Shown here: piece after piece, positions 11,774-24,800 of the stretch | Layout: each line of letters starts with the position of its first letter | How positions within the stretch are numbered: position 1 is the stretch's first letter | NCBI GenBank assembly: GCA_027919835.1 | Contig: JANVFP010000001.1 | Location: forward strand, 2,046,001 to 2,110,000 | Length of the DNA stretch: 64,000 nucleotides | Direction: 5' to 3' | DNA from: Lentinula raphanica | Lineage: Eukaryota > Basidiomycota > Agaricomycetes > Agaricales > Omphalotaceae | Notes under the pieces: generated by a model | Database searches by the model: none | What the model was told of the DNA's origin: nothing | The model's input: the letters and a program-made list of their open reading frames with translations, nothing else | Program-made: the position numbers and the translations under genes

Positions 11774-13547
11774 TCAAACCTTTCGTCGGGACCGTTCCAC
11801 ACTACTACCACTGGAAGCGCCGCTTGATGATCTCTGCGTCATACTGGCTGAGGTAGTGCGTGTGCCAGTCCTACTTCTGCCTTGCCTGGTTCCGGCACCT
11901 CCAGTTCCTCCGCCATGAGGTGGAGGATGAGGTGGCTTTCCACTGAGTGGACCAGGATTTGCGCGCTTAAGTTGTGTCTTCTTCCGTTTTGAACGACGAA
12001 GCTTGTTTCCATGTGCGTCGGTGGCGAAACTAACTGGGTTTTCTGGGTCCTCGGAATCGACCTTTTCGGGCTCATACTCCCAAATATAATCAGGTTCTTC
12101 GCTGGCTTGACTGGAAGAGACTATGGGATCAGGCAGCTGGTCCGGCTCGGATTGTACCCCTCTGTATGGATCGTCCAAAAGACCATCGTTTTGACTCCGA
12201 TCTAAGCTATCATGGTATGCATCCAGGAAGAACAACGCTCGTTGAATGATGTGCCCTTCGCCTGACGCTTGCTGGAAGGGTGACATGACGATATGAGCAG
12301 TTTTTCGATTTCGTTGGAAGAGCCAAGAGTGATTGTATGAAGACACCACAGCGAAAGTTAGATTATGTCTTATGAGTTGCGCACAAGCCTTCATGACCAG
12401 CTCAATAAGAGGTGGATTCATCGCAATACAGACTTACCTGGACAAACACGTTATGCATACTGTTGACCCATACCATGATGATATTCAAGAGGTTATCGAG
12501 ACCCCCAAACTGCTTCAGCGTATTCTGCTGATTGGCCAAGCTGGATTGCAAAATTTTCAGCAGGGGTTCTCGAACCTGCTTTACAGGAAAGTCGCCAGTG
12601 CTTATAAGTTTCGGACTTGCCACATCGATATTTGAGCCGCGGCTCTCTACAACCAGTCGAAGAGCTCGATGAATCTCTGCATATAGATCATCGGCATTCG
12701 ACATTGTGAGACCATATCCGCCTGCACAATCCTTGGGGATCCTGACAGCAGCAAAGCCGTCCCGAGCCTTATGAGATTCCGCAAACTCCCCACAGTGTTC
12801 GCATTCAGGATTTGACCACAACAATATTGGAGGTTCCGATTGGGTGAGAAGAGAGAGCAGAAGCAGCGCCAGGTAACCCATAGGATCTCCAAGTCGCGAA
12901 TGTATGCATTCTTCAGCGAGAATATATTGCATGAAGTCCATATTCAACTGTCGAGGTAAACTCGGAGGCCGTTCCAAATGATTGCGAGGATCTGTTTCCA
13001 TTATTATCTTGTCCTTCGCCAATCCGAGTAGCATGCCGGCCTCCGTTTCTTGACTAGAATGAGTGACAAACGGTATCCACGACCCAGTGTTCTTTATATC
13101 ATCCGTTGATAGGTCCAAAATTACAAGTGAAGCAAGGTCATAGACGATTTCGGCGATACGCTTTTCAGCATCCATGACACTATCCTCGTTCCAGACCCTC
13201 AGACGCCGAATGTATTGGAGATCTCTTCTCCACTGAAGTCGAAGGTAGTCCCTTACACCTCCCGACACTTTGTTCAACACGTCAGGCTGTTCGAGTAGCT
13301 TGGAGAAGTAATGATCTTGGGCCGAAGCAAGCTGGTATTGAGATTTTCCAAGCAGGATTGTTTTTGGTTGTAGCACATCCGGAATGTGACTATCGTATAG
13401 AGAAGGAGACCGCGTGGAAGTTGAGTTCGTATGATCATCGAAAGGTGTTATTTGGGGAGCTCGAGTCCACAATTCGAAATCTGCCGCAGTCACTGTCGTC
13501 GTCGTTGTCGTTGGTGGCCCACTGACAGATCTTGAAGCCCTCGACAT
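11774..13547 (-). CDS. Unknown protein with basic nuclear-type tail, copy 1
   Basis: Two exons on the minus strand: 12438-13547 and 11774-12388, total 1725 nt (574 residues); the 49-nt intron runs GTAAGT to AG. The start was set at MSRAS, the first methionine conserved with copy 2, although the frame stays open upstream to 13664. The N-terminus is Thr-rich. The middle is alpha-helical looking, with conserved LNMDFMQYILAEEC, GYLALLLLSLLTQ and a CxxC pair (NPECEHCGEFAESHK). The last 110 residues are Ser/Gly/Pro-rich, with DAHGNKLRRSKRKKTQ, a likely nuclear localisation signal. I do not recognise the family. Its promoter is shared with F-box copy 2 (162 bp between start codons). Confidence 0.8.
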
Positions 13548-13709
13548 GGTTGTGTGAACAGAGCAGTTGGGTAACTTGGGTTGGATCGATGATGATGCAC
13601 CTGGTCCGTGCGTTGAGCCGCGAGCTTTGGGTATCACCTGATCCGCGTGTCGCGTGCCGCTCACTGCCGGTGCTGCTCAGATTTTTACCATCTACACCAA
13701 TCTACACGC

Positions 13710-15164
13710 ATGTCTTTGCCCGACGAGTTATTACACTCCATCGTCGAATACATCGCGTACACTCTACCACTACCGGAATCTCAACACAAGTCTCTGCATA
13801 GACGTGTATCACCAGAACTTGTCGCGGTTTCCGTTCTCAATCACCGAACGCGTCGAATCTGTTCGCCTCTACTTTTTGCGTACATTCAAATCAAGAATCC
13901 TCAGGAGGCAGCGCATCTCAAAGACAGGCCTACTAATGTGCTCCGACAATACACTAAGTATGTTCCATTTCTTTTGTTGATTCGGATATTCACTCTCCTT
14001 AGGACTTTGTCCATAGTTTACACCTATCACCGCCCAGAAGAAGGCGAAGAGATACTCTGTCAAACTTTGCCAAAGCTGACGCGTCTTACACATGTCGAAC
14101 TGCGTAGCTGCAATGCTAGGGCTACCTTGTTTGATGCAGCCCTCGCACATCCCACAGTTACAACCGTTCTGGTTAACGAACTACCTCGCGAATCCCTCTC
14201 CGACTTGGACTTGTCAAAAGTGATCTTGGACGAAGCCCGGATGTCTGACATACTCTTTCAGAATGTTGAACAATGCATGGACCAGGGGATGAGGCTGAAA
14301 TGCCTTCAGATCCTCGAACCCAAGTCGCTCGACGTGAAATTCGGTTCAAAACATTTCAAAGGACTCGAACAACTCAGAGTGTCAACAGGACTCGAGCACA
14401 TCTGTTTCTCTTGGCTCTCTAGCCTTTCCTCGACATATCCGTCCTTGAATGAACTCTTGCTCAAAAATGGTCGCAATCTCTATTCCAGGCATCACACGCC
14501 TCCATTTATATCTTCTTTTGTCGAAGAGACTCGACGACAGGGCCTCGACGAAGACTTCAGCATCAAGTATGTCTCCCTTCGCAGAATCATTTCCCAAGGC
14601 ACAGATGACTGGCATCTCATCAGCCTAACCTTCGCTACAACCTTCGGGAGTTCCTCTCTGATTGAACTCCTCACACTTATCTCCTCCTCATTTCCGAAAC
14701 TTGAATCTCTCACTCTGAATACTGAATACCACAGAACCAGTTATCGTGTTGTGTGTCGTCTTTTTTGTATCGGTTGATTTCATTCATGCTGATTGCATCG
14801 AGCTCAGGATGACCTTGTTTCCACGTTTGCGCGCTTTCCATCTCTCAGAGTTCTGTACCTTCATCGATTCCGGAAGCAACTCGACTTTGGTTCTGGAACT
14901 GAACGGTCCATGCCATCGGTCCAGGAGGTTGAATCTGCAGGTCTTGAAGAACTCATCTCTCGTGTGGAAAGCGGGTTACTGTTGTTCACATCCCTACTGG
15001 TAAAACAAGTTAGAAGTCTGGACTCGATCTACATCGAAGATCTGGGTTATGAGCATGAGAAGACAGGTTCTGGGAGACCCTGGTGTAGCCGAGGATGGCT
15101 TCATGTGTACAATGGTGAGAGGAAGCTTGCTGGAGGAGTTGGACGAACCAGGATCTGCCCGTAA
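13710..15164 (+). CDS. F-box-like protein, tandem copy 2
   Basis: Exons 13710-13957, 14003-14750, 14808-15164, total 1353 nt (450 residues). It opens MSLPDELLHSIVEYI, with the F-box-like region over the first 65 residues (ELVAVSVLNHRTRRICSPLLF). The frame is open upstream to 13647, but homology with the other copies begins at 13710, so that start was preferred. Intron positions and phases equal those of copies 1, 3 and 4; the 45-nt first intron is again in frame. It is followed by its own convergent partner gene. Confidence 0.85.
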
Positions 15165-15595
15165 TGCACCATTACAGGAACGTGACTATGCTGTTGTCAA
15201 TACTTATGTAGTACATCAGGGTTCAAACGTTCAAGTTCCATTAGTTTTATTTGCAAAAACATGGTCATTTCAATTGTTTCTGTGGTCAATCTATTGTCTA
15301 CAATTGGACCTCAGCGACATCCACTATACTGTTGAAACTGGAAGTTAGACTGTATCGTAATTTATTTGCAAGGACTGCTCCTGAGGTATCACTGATCAGA
15401 TAAAGTGTTCTGAAGCAGCTCCAGGAGGTGCATTCGCCACCATGAACGGAGCTCATTGAAAATGACTGAATGTCTTGGACGGTAACATGAGCGGTGTATA
15501 ATCGAATGCTAGATGAAGTTTCTAGAGGGGTGTAAGCATAGTCGCATCACAAGAGAGCTAGCACCTACTTGTGAAACAGCTTCAATAATATAAAC
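15165..15595. other. Convergent 3' intergenic region, cassette 2
   Basis: About 430 bp between the stop codons of F-box copy 2 and its convergent partner. It is homologous along most of its length to 11353-11773 and holds no separate gene. Confidence 0.6.
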
Positions 15596-17395
15596 TCAAA
15601 CTTTTCGTCGCGCCCGTTTCACACCACTACCACTAGAAGCACCGCTTGATGATCCCTGCGTCGTACTGGCTGAGGTGGTACGCTTTCCAGTCCCGCTCTT
15701 TCTTCGCCTGGACCCGGCACCTCCAACACCTCCGGCACCTCCACCAGGAGGTGGAGGATGAGGTGGCTTTCCACTGAGTGGACCAGGATTTGTGCGCTTT
15801 TGTGTCTTCTTCCGTTTTGAACGACGAAGCTTGTTTCCATGTGCGTCGGTGGCGAAACTAACTGGGTTTTCTGAGTCCTCGGAATCGACCTCATTGGCGT
15901 CATGGTCCTGATCACGTTTAGGATCATCGCTGCCTTGACTGGAAGAAACTATGGGCTCAGCCGTCTGGTCCGAGTTAGATTTTGCCCCTCTGTACGAATC
16001 GACCGGAGATTCACCAATCTGGCTACGAGCTAAGCCGTCATGATATGCATCTATGAAATACAAAGCTCGTTGAAGGATATACCCTGTATCTGACGCTTGC
16101 TGAAGGGGCGAGAGGACAATTTCAGCAGTTTCTCGGTGTCGTTGGAGGAGACAAGAGTGGTTATATGAAGAAATTAAGCCAAACGTTAAATTATATCTGA
16201 CAAGTTGCGAACAGATCTAGATGAGCAGCTCATTAAATGGTGAATGCATCTCGCTGTCGCAATACTGGCTCACCTGAACAAAGATGTTACGCATATCATT
16301 GACCCTTGCCATGACAGCATTCAAGAGACGATCTATACCTCCCAGCTGGTTCAGGATGACCTGGTAGTTCGCCAAACTAGATTGCAGAATTTCCAATATG
16401 GGTTCTCGGACTTGAGTGCAGAAGTCACCAGGAGTTGTTGCCTTGGCAGTTGCATCAACGTCGAGTTTAGAGCCACCGCGTTCATCTGATATTAGACGAA
16501 GAACTCGAGCGACTTCTGCGTTGAAATCATGGGCATACGATTCCAGTGGCGATGTTGTGAGAATATCGTTTTTGTTACTGTCGGAAGGGACGTTGACCTT
16601 GAGAGAACCACGCTTGACTTTATGAGATTCCGCGAACCCCGAACATTCAGAGCAGTCAGCATTTGGCCACAACTGTATTGGAACGTCGAATTGTGTGAGA
16701 AGAGAAAGCAGAAGCAAAGCCAGATAACCCATGGGTCCTCCGAGATGCAGATTCTGACATTCCTCAGCAAGAAGATATTGCATGAAATCCATGTTCAGAT
16801 GCTCGAGTAATGGCCAGATAGCTTGTCGCGGGTCGTTTCGTGAATCTCTTCGTATTACGATCTGTTTGCTGGACAATCCAAGAAATGAACCAGCCTTGGT
16901 CTCATCGTTATTTGAATCAGTACCAAAAGCCGTCCATGACCCAGTAGTCTCAACCTGATCCTTTGATAGGTCCAGAATGACAAATGCTGCAAGGTCATAA
17001 ACAATCCGGGCAACGCTCTTTTCAGCATCTACTATTTCTTTTTCGCTGCGGACCTTCAGGATTTCAATCTGTTCGAGGAGTATGCTCCAACGTGCTTCGA
17101 GGTAGTTCCGCACTTTGCCCGATACACTGTCCAGCACGTTGGGACGCTTGAGCAGCTGGGAGAAGTAGCAGTCTTGGGCTGAAGCAGGCGAATATCGAAA
17201 TCTTCCAAGCAGAATGTTCTTTGGTTGTAGCGCTTGTGGAACATGTTGATCGTAGAGAGAGGGAACTCGCGTCGAGGTTGAGTTCGTGTGATCTCTGGAA
17301 GGTGTTAGTTTGCGCGTTCGAGTCCACGATTCGAAGTCAGCTGCGGTCAGAACTGTCGTTGTCGACCTCATTTCAGCGACAGAGGCTCTCGACAT
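15596..17395 (-). CDS. Unknown protein with basic nuclear-type tail, copy 2
   Basis: Exons 16274-17395 and 15596-16216, total 1743 nt (580 residues), with a 57-nt intron at the same place as in copy 1. The conserved start is MSRAS. Shared blocks include LTAADFESWTR, LNMDFMQYLLAEEC, GPMGYLALLLLSLLTQF, a CxxC pair (NADCSECSGFAESHK) and the tail motif DAHGNKLRRSKRKKTQ followed by a Pro/Gly-rich stretch. The level of change against copy 1 (many substitutions, small indels, no frame loss) suggests both are under constraint. No known domain is recognised. The start faces F-box copy 3 across 348 bp. Confidence 0.8.
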
Positions 17396-17743
17396 GGTGG
17401 TAAATAGAGAAGCTGGTAGCACAATTGGGACTGGGCATATGTTGAATCAATGATCGCTTAAAAATCTTGCGAACTTGTAACTACTTGTTGAAAAACTCAG
17501 CAAAGAAGCTTGCGAAATGCGAATCGATGGATGAGACGAACCATTCAGAGCAGTAACGTTCCATCGTTTTCAACACCTCGCGTTCCTGACCCTCATAGCC
17601 TGTGGCAGGAACTTGAAGCTAGAAGTTGGAGTATCTGGTCCGTGCGTTGACTCTGAGCGTCGGGAAATATCACCTGATCGCCGTGTCACATTCTGGACAC
17701 GGTCCAGCGCCTGCAGCTCAGACCTTTACCATCATCTACACGC
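17396..17743. promoter_or_regulatory. Divergent promoter region, partner 2 / F-box copy 3
   Basis: 348 bp between divergent start codons, likely a bidirectional promoter. The part next to F-box copy 3 resembles the 5' flank of copy 2: both carry CTGGTCCGTGCGTTGA and TATCACCTGATC. The duplicated unit therefore includes upstream sequence. Confidence 0.45.
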
Positions 17744-19193
17744 ATGTGTTTGCCTAACGAGCTGCTTCACTCCATCATCGAATACCTTGCATATATCCCC
17801 CCATTACCTGGACCCCGATCAGAGACTCTGCATAGACATGTCTCTCCCGAACTTGTCGCGCTTTCGGTGGTCAATCGTCGCACTCGTCAAATCTGCTTGC
17901 CTTTTCTTTTTGCCTACATCCAAATAATTTGTTTTCAAGATGCGGAGAGACTTAGAAATCTTGGGACTGATGTGTTGCAAGGTTTCACCAAGTAAGAATA
18001 TATCATCACACAAATTCTCGTCCTTACTCCTCTTAGGACTTTGTCCTTAGCTTATCTCTATCAACGACCTCAAGAAGGCGATCAGATTCTTTGTCAAATC
18101 GTGCCAGAGTTGAAGCGTCTTACACACGTCCAACTGCATAGCTGCAATGCCAGGTCTACCTTATTGGGTGCAGTGCTCGCGCATCCCACAGTCATAGCCG
18201 TTTTGGTCAACGAATCACCTCCCGAATCCTTATACGATTCGGATTTGTCAAAAGTGATCTTGGAAGAAACCTGGATGCGTGATACACTCTCTAAGGATAT
18301 CGAGCGATGCATGGGCCAGGGCATGGGCTTGAAATGCCTCGAGCTTCTCGAGCCCAAGTTGCTCGACGTGGAATTTGGGTTCAAACATTTCAAAGGGCTT
18401 GAACAACTTCGAGTGTCAACAGGATTTGATCCCATCTGTTTCGCCTGGCTCACTGAGCTTTCCTCGACACATCCGTCCTTGAACGAACTCTTGCTCAAAG
18501 ATGGCCGCAATCTCTATTTCAGGCGTCACACGCCTCCATTTATATCTTCTTTTATCGAAGAGACTCGACGACAGGGTCTCGGTGAAGACTTCAAGACCAA
18601 ACATGTCTCCCTTCGCAAAGCTATTGGCAAAAATCCACAAGACTGGCATGTTAACAGCCTGACCATCTCCACCACTCTTCGCAGTTCCTCTTTAATCAAA
18701 CTCCTCACACTCATTTCCTCCTCATTCCCGAAACTTGAAATTCTTATTTTGAATACCGAATACCACAAAGCTAGTTATCGTGCTGTGCGTCGTGTTCTTT
18801 TTTCGGATCCGCTAATTTTATCCATGTTGATTGTGTCGAGCCCAGGATGACCTTGTTTCCACCTTTGCGCGTTTTTCATCTCTTAGAGCTCTGTACCTTC
18901 ACAGATTCCGAAAGCGAATCGCCTTTGGTTGTGAACCTGAGAGGTGCATGCCATCGGTCGATGCTACAGGTTTCGAAGAACTCCTTGCTTGTGCAGAACG
19001 CGGGTTACTACTTTTCACATCTCTACTGGCAAAACAAGTTAGAAGCCTGGACTCGATCTACATCGAAGATCTGGGTTACGAAGATGATAAAACTAGTACC
19101 GGTTGTCGTTGGCGGCTCAGGGGATGGCTTCATGTGCTTAACGGTGAGAGGGAACTTGTCGGGACACTTGGGCGATCCAGGACTCTCCCGTAA
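17744..19193 (+). CDS. F-box-like protein, tandem copy 3
   Basis: Exons 17744-17991, 18037-18784, 18846-19193, total 1344 nt (447 residues). It opens MCLPNELLHSIIEYL; the F-box-like part reads ELVALSVVNRRTRQICLPFLF. Here the first intron (GTAAGA to TTAG) contains a stop codon, which shows that the homologous intron in the other copies is real. Exon 3 is slightly shorter than in the other copies. The convergent partner found after copies 1 and 2 is missing except for a short scrap near 19268. Confidence 0.85.
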
Positions 19194-19263
19194 TGCACTA
19201 TAATTGCAATATACATGAGGGCTCTTCAGTTCGTTTGCGAAGATGGTTGTTTCACAGTCAGTG

Positions 19264-19306
19264 TAAGCTCGAGTCCACCATTCGAAGGCAGCTGCCTCAA
19301 ACTTCA
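19264..19306 (-). pseudogene. Scrap of a third partner gene (5' end)
   Basis: About 40 bp on the minus strand match the start region of the two unknown-protein genes. The block rich in GAATGGTGGACTCGAGC corresponds to their LTAADFExWTR codons (compare 13460-13490 and 17310-17345). Nothing else of that gene remains, so F-box copy 3 has lost its partner. The surrounding 19194-19548 holds no other gene. Confidence 0.6.
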
Positions 19307-19548
19307 AAGAAGGTGGAAGTTCAGAGTCAAGTGATAAGTAAATCACAATAGATATCGATGAATTAACATTCAGACTGGGCATGCAATTGCTGCCTCGTTG
19401 ATTATTTTGCCCTGTTACGGTTGACCTATACCTCGTTAGAGTCAAGAGGATGAGATTCTGCCTTTGAAGTCTGGAAGACTCAAATACGAGCGCTGAGCCT
19501 CGAGCGGCTAAATTTCAGAGCATCATGATCTAGACTTCTATGTACCAC

Positions 19549-21005
19549 ATGTCTTTGCCCAACGAGCTCTTACACTCCATTGTTGAATATCTTGCATATG
19601 AGCCACCACTACCAGGACCACATCCAGAGCCTCTGCACAGACATGTATCTCCTGAACTTGTCGCGCTTTCGACTGTCAATCGCCGCATACGTCAAATCTG
19701 CTTGCCTTTTCTCTTTGCCTACATCCAAATCAGGATGTTCAAGGACGTGGAAAACCTCAGAGATATCCAGGTTGACGTATTGCAACGCTTCACAAAGTAT
19801 GTTTTATCGCATTTGTCACTTCTCGTCCTCACTCTTTTTCTCAGGAATTTGTCTATATTCTACATCTATTCTCGCCCAGAAGAAGGCGATCAGATACTCT
19901 CTCAGACGATGCCATATTTAAAGCATCTCACATATGTCCAAATCACAAGCTGTCATGCCAGGATCCCCTTGTTGAAGGCACTGCTTGCGCATCCCACTAT
20001 TATGACAATTCTGGTTGACAAGCTACCTCACGAATCCCTAGCATATGACGTGGATTTGTCAAAAGTGGTCTTGGAAGAAACATCGATGGGTGACCCGCTT
20101 TCTTCGACTGTTGAACGATACTTGGATCGTGGCATGAGGCTGAAGAGTCTCAAGCTCGTCGAGCCCGAATTACTCAATGAGGATTTTGGATTCAAAACGT
20201 TCAAAGGTCTTGAAGAACTTCGAGTGTCAACCGCACTTGGTCACATCTCCTTTTCCTGGCTTTCTACACTTTGTTCCGTCAACCCCACCTTGAATGAGCT
20301 CTCGCTCATAGATGGCCGCAAACTGTATTTCAGGCGTCACACCCCGATTTTCATAACGTCTTTCGTCGACAGGATTCGGCAACAGGGTCTCACTGAAAAC
20401 TTCGATATTGACTTTGTCTCTCTACGCAGACTTACTGGACACAGCCTACAAGACTGGCACGTTATTGGCCTGACCATAACCACCACCTTTCGCAGTTCTT
20501 CTTTGGTCGAAATCCTTATGCTCATTTCTTCATCATTTCCGAAACTGAAGACTCTCATTCTGAATACTAATCACCACAAAGCAAGTTATCGTGTCGTGCG
20601 TCATGCCTTTCTCCGTTACTTCCACTCATGATGATTGTGTTGAGCTAGGATGACCTTGTTTCCACGTTTGCGCGCTTTTCATCTCTTAGAGTACTGTACC
20701 TTCATAGAGTCCGCAAGCGACTTAATTTCGGTTCCAAACTCGAAAGTCGCATGCCATCGGTTCAGCAGATCGGTTCAGCAAGTTTTGAAGAGCTCGTTGA
20801 TCATGCGGAACGCGGGTTACTGCTGTTCACATCCCTTCTGGCAACGCAAGTCAGAAGTCTGGACTCAATCTACATTGAAGATCTGGGTTACGAGCATGAA
20901 GAATCTGGTTCTGGTACACGTTGGCGGCTCAGGGGATGGCTTCATGTGCTTAATGGTAACAGGGAACTTGTCGGGAGACTTACGCGATCCAGGAATTACT
21001 CGTAA
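19549..21005 (+). CDS. F-box-like protein, tandem copy 4
   Basis: Exons 19549-19796, 19845-20595, 20649-21005, total 1356 nt (451 residues). The start is the methionine of MSLPNELLHSIVEYL; an in-frame ATG 9 nt upstream is possible. The F-box-like region reads ELVALSTVNRRIRQICLPFLF. It is the most diverged of the four copies but keeps all exon borders; its first intron is 48 nt. No partner gene follows it. Confidence 0.84.
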
Positions 21006-21856
21006 CGCACCGTTATGGTAGCTCGACTATGCCATTGTAGACAAGAGAACGATGAACCATTTGTTACAACCATGATGTAGCTGCCTTCCTTCGTTCAGTC
21101 ACCTCGTCCCCGGAATGAAACGTAGGACAAAATGACAGCCATTGTAACCATGTCGTAGTCCTATAGAAGCAGTAGGCGTCGACCAACGAGGGGCATGAAA
21201 AAGATTCCTGTATAATTTTGTAGTTTACTGCGTACTTTATAGACGTTGTTCGTAGAGGGGCTGCATTATGTAGGTCACACATACTAAGCAAAGAGACAGA
21301 CAATCGGAGAAACAGAAAGAAAAGGAGAATAAACAAACGTGAGATAACCGGGACAGAAGAGAAAGAGAAAAGCAGACATGATAACCGGTTGGTAAGATAA
21401 GGAGAAGGGAGGTCCAAAGAATTCAGGACATGATGAAGACAGTGGGCGACAAAAGGCTTAGAAACAATGAATAAAGCAGGAGGCAGAATACTAGAGCTAT
21501 ATTCGATATAACCACTAAAGGAAAGTAATGCATGCAGTGACCAATCGAGCAGAGTACAGGAAGGGATATTGAAACAAACGTGGGGAAAGAGAGAAAGGAA
21601 GGAGGGAAGAAAAAAGGAGACAGAAAGGAAAAATCATGATTAATAAAGCCCATACATGCTTCGTCCATATGCTTCGTCTTTCGATTTAGTTCTTAGAATT
21701 CTTGCCCCCGCCCCAGTCTCCCCCTTCTTCTTTCTGAATCCCCATAACAGCCAGGAACGTCCGTCTCTTTGATCATTGTCGTCTGAGGGGACGTCAAACT
21801 CTAATCGAATGATCCGAACATCCGGAAAAGCGAACGTCCTCGCAAGGTTTTCGAAA
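21006..21856. other. Intergenic / 3' flank of the Cla4-type gene
   Basis: About 850 bp with strongly A/G-rich tracts on the plus strand between 21290 and 21640. The minus-strand ORFs here (about 80-117 codons) are low-complexity Ser/Phe/Leu strings from CT-rich sequence. No gene is supported. Confidence 0.5.
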
Positions 21857-24800
21857 TTACGAAGCTTGCTTAGTCCTGAACCTCAACAACGGTGCAAGTC
21901 CACTGAGCGCGCATGCTTTCTTGAGGAATTCGTGCTGTATGAGAAGACGGTAGATATAATCGTCAGTGAATGGTCGGCGGATGTAGCAACACGAAAATGA
22001 ACAGCAAACTCACCTCCAGCAACTCACTCGCCGTCGCACGGCTGGCGACGTCTACGCAAAGACAGACGGCAAGGAAACTCTTGAGTTCACGAGACAGAGA
22101 CTCGGGTTTCTTCAGCGTCGGCGTTCCGTTCGTGGCAATGAGGTAAAGAGCCTAGAGAAGGGGAAAGATAGAAAATCAGCCAAACCCAAAACCAACCACC
22201 CAACAGGAACAAACTCTCACCTTCAACGGCTCCTCATCCAGATATGGTGGTTCGTTCTCGATCATCTCAATCGCCATAATCCCCAAACTCCAGATATCCA
22301 CTTTCGCCCCATACTCTTTCTGCTTCACTACCTCCGGTGCCATCCAATACGGAGTGCCCACCATCGTCGCTCGCTTGCTCTTCTGATCAGTGAGCTTCGC
22401 GCAGAATCCGAAATCGGTAATTTTGACACGGCCGTGGGAGTCGAGAAGGACATTGTCGGATTTGATGTCGCGATGGATGATGTGTTGGGAGTGTAGGTGA
22501 GTGAGGCCTTTGCAGGTCTGAGGAAGAATTTAGCAGGAATGGAGAGAAGGGAAAGACGAATGGACGAACCTCAAGACTGATACTACTGATCTGGTCCTCC
22601 TCTAACGTGTTGTTCTCGATGATATCCGTCAACGCACCTCCCTCCATGTACTCCATCACGACCCATAGTTCGTTGGATTTGACAAGGTAACTACGAGTGT
22701 ACCATCAGCAATCAGGCGGGTTATTTTAGGCCTGATGAACTTCCACAGACCTATTGAGGAAATTGACAATATTGGGATGCTGACTTTCTTGCATCACCAG
22801 GATCTCATTCACGATCAGCTCTTTCCTGGGCTGATGGGACAAATCCATCTCTTTAATAGCAACTTTGCGTCCTGTAGCGAGCGTTTTGGCGACATAGACG
22901 TGTCCAGATGCACTAAATAACAGAAAGACGAAGAGAATGAAGAAAAGTAAGAATGAAGAAGAGCACCGAACACTTACCCTTGCCCAACCTTCTTGATCTT
23001 TGAATACAACGTCTTCGGATCTTCATCACTAACCACGCTTCTGAGTTTTTCCATAATCTGCACCTCCGTCATTGTGCTTATTCTCTTCTCTTTCTCTACT
23101 TTACCATGTCCACCAGCAGACGGTTTCTGCTCTAGAGCGGCAGCTGCTGCTGCTACACCAGCTGAATTGGGAGCTTTGTCTGATTTACAAGGAAGACACG
23201 ATGAGAGTGGGATAACGGCGCAAAAACTGAACAGATACCTTTCTTTGCGTCCTCGATAACCACCTTCTTCGCCGGCTGCAGAGGTTTGACTGGCGGCGGA
23301 CCGGCAACTGCACCAGCTGCACCACCTACAGGCTGAGTAGCAGGGAACGTCGTTGCTGGACTGCTCTTTGATGGTGCACCGAGCGGAGTAGCGGGTGGTC
23401 GTCCACCCACCGGAGGCTCGGGAGTCCGATCTCGAGATCGGCTCTGGGCTGGAGTTTGAGGTTGAGGTTGTTGAAGTTGTTGAGCTTGTTCAAGCCGCTC
23501 TCGTTCTCTTTCCCTACGTTCCCTATCTCTTCTATCACGTTCCTTCCTCTCCTGATCAGCCCTATCCCTATCCGCTCTCTCCCTATCCCTCCTCTCCTGC
23601 TCTACCCTCTCCTCTCTCTCCTTTTCCTTTTCCCTGATCTCTGCCGAAGCCAACGAATCCTGTCTGATAGGCGGCGGCAACCCGGGCTCTCTAGGTCCAA
23701 TGGCCTTCTGCCTTGCCCTCAAGTCCGCAGAGGAGGGCGTGTGTGCCTGTCCAGCGCCAGAACCAGTGGTAGGAGCGGGTGGAGCCGTTCGTTGGCCAGT
23801 CAGTAGAGGTCTGGGAGGGGCAGGTCGAGAAGCTTGGAGGCCTGTGCCTGCGAGAGAAGGAGGGACACGTTGAGGTGTGCCGTTGGAGACGATGGTGCCA
23901 GCGATAGCGGCAGCGGATGAAAGAGGAGTAGACGGAGTAGAGGTGGATGCGGCTGAAGCACCGCCGAGACCTGTGCCGGGAAAGCGAGCAGGAGAAGCGA
24001 GAGAAGAGGAGGCCAAGCCGGACATGGTGACTGGCCCGCCCATGCCGAGCTCCTCCATTTCTCTCTTCTTGAGACCATCAGTGTAGAATTCGAGCACATC
24101 AAGCACAGCCTGGGGATCTTTGGCATAATCTTCTCTTGTGATGGCGCTCTTTGTCAATAGCTTATTCCACTGTTCGGGCATGCCTGTGAATACGCCAGAG
24201 ACAGGGTCGAACCCTACGTGGACCTTGTGCACGAAGTTTGTTGGCTGAGAGAACGAGGAAAGTGGCGAGCGAGAGTAAATATCGTCCTGCCATGAGTAGA
24301 GCTCTTCATCTGATTTGAGAGAAAGATAGTATCGTTTGTTGGGCGATGCTTCGAGGAGGAGGCAATAAGGCTTGAGATCTGTTCGTTCGACGTTCGACAC
24401 ATCCTTCAACATTATTGTCGTTTGCGGCGGTGCATTTTCCGATTTGGCCATGCTCAGTGTCTGTTCTTTCAACACCAGCCACTTCACTTTCCATATCCAA
24501 CTCGCAAACGTCCCATCCTCTTTCACGCTGGCCTGTCCGCTGCGAATGACACCCTCGCCTTGGCCTGAGCCACCACCTCCGCCGCCACCCTGTGAAGCTA
24601 ATCCACCAGGTGAGGGCCCAGCGAGACTGCCAGAGCTTCCGCCATTGAGAGCGAGGCTAGACGAACCATTCGACCCTGCAGAGTCCATGGAATTCATCCG
24701 ACTCGGCACACCTCCGATTCCAGAGTAATTCGAGTTGTATGCCGAGCTCGACGAAGCGGGGGAGAACGAAATGGCGCTGCTGTATCCTGAGTTGGATAGA

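Noticed and set aside
13647..13709. Upstream start for F-box copy 2 and for the partner gene (13664)
   Set aside because: The conserved starts MSLPDELL and MSRAS in the paralogues define shorter proteins; using both upstream starts would make the two genes overlap.
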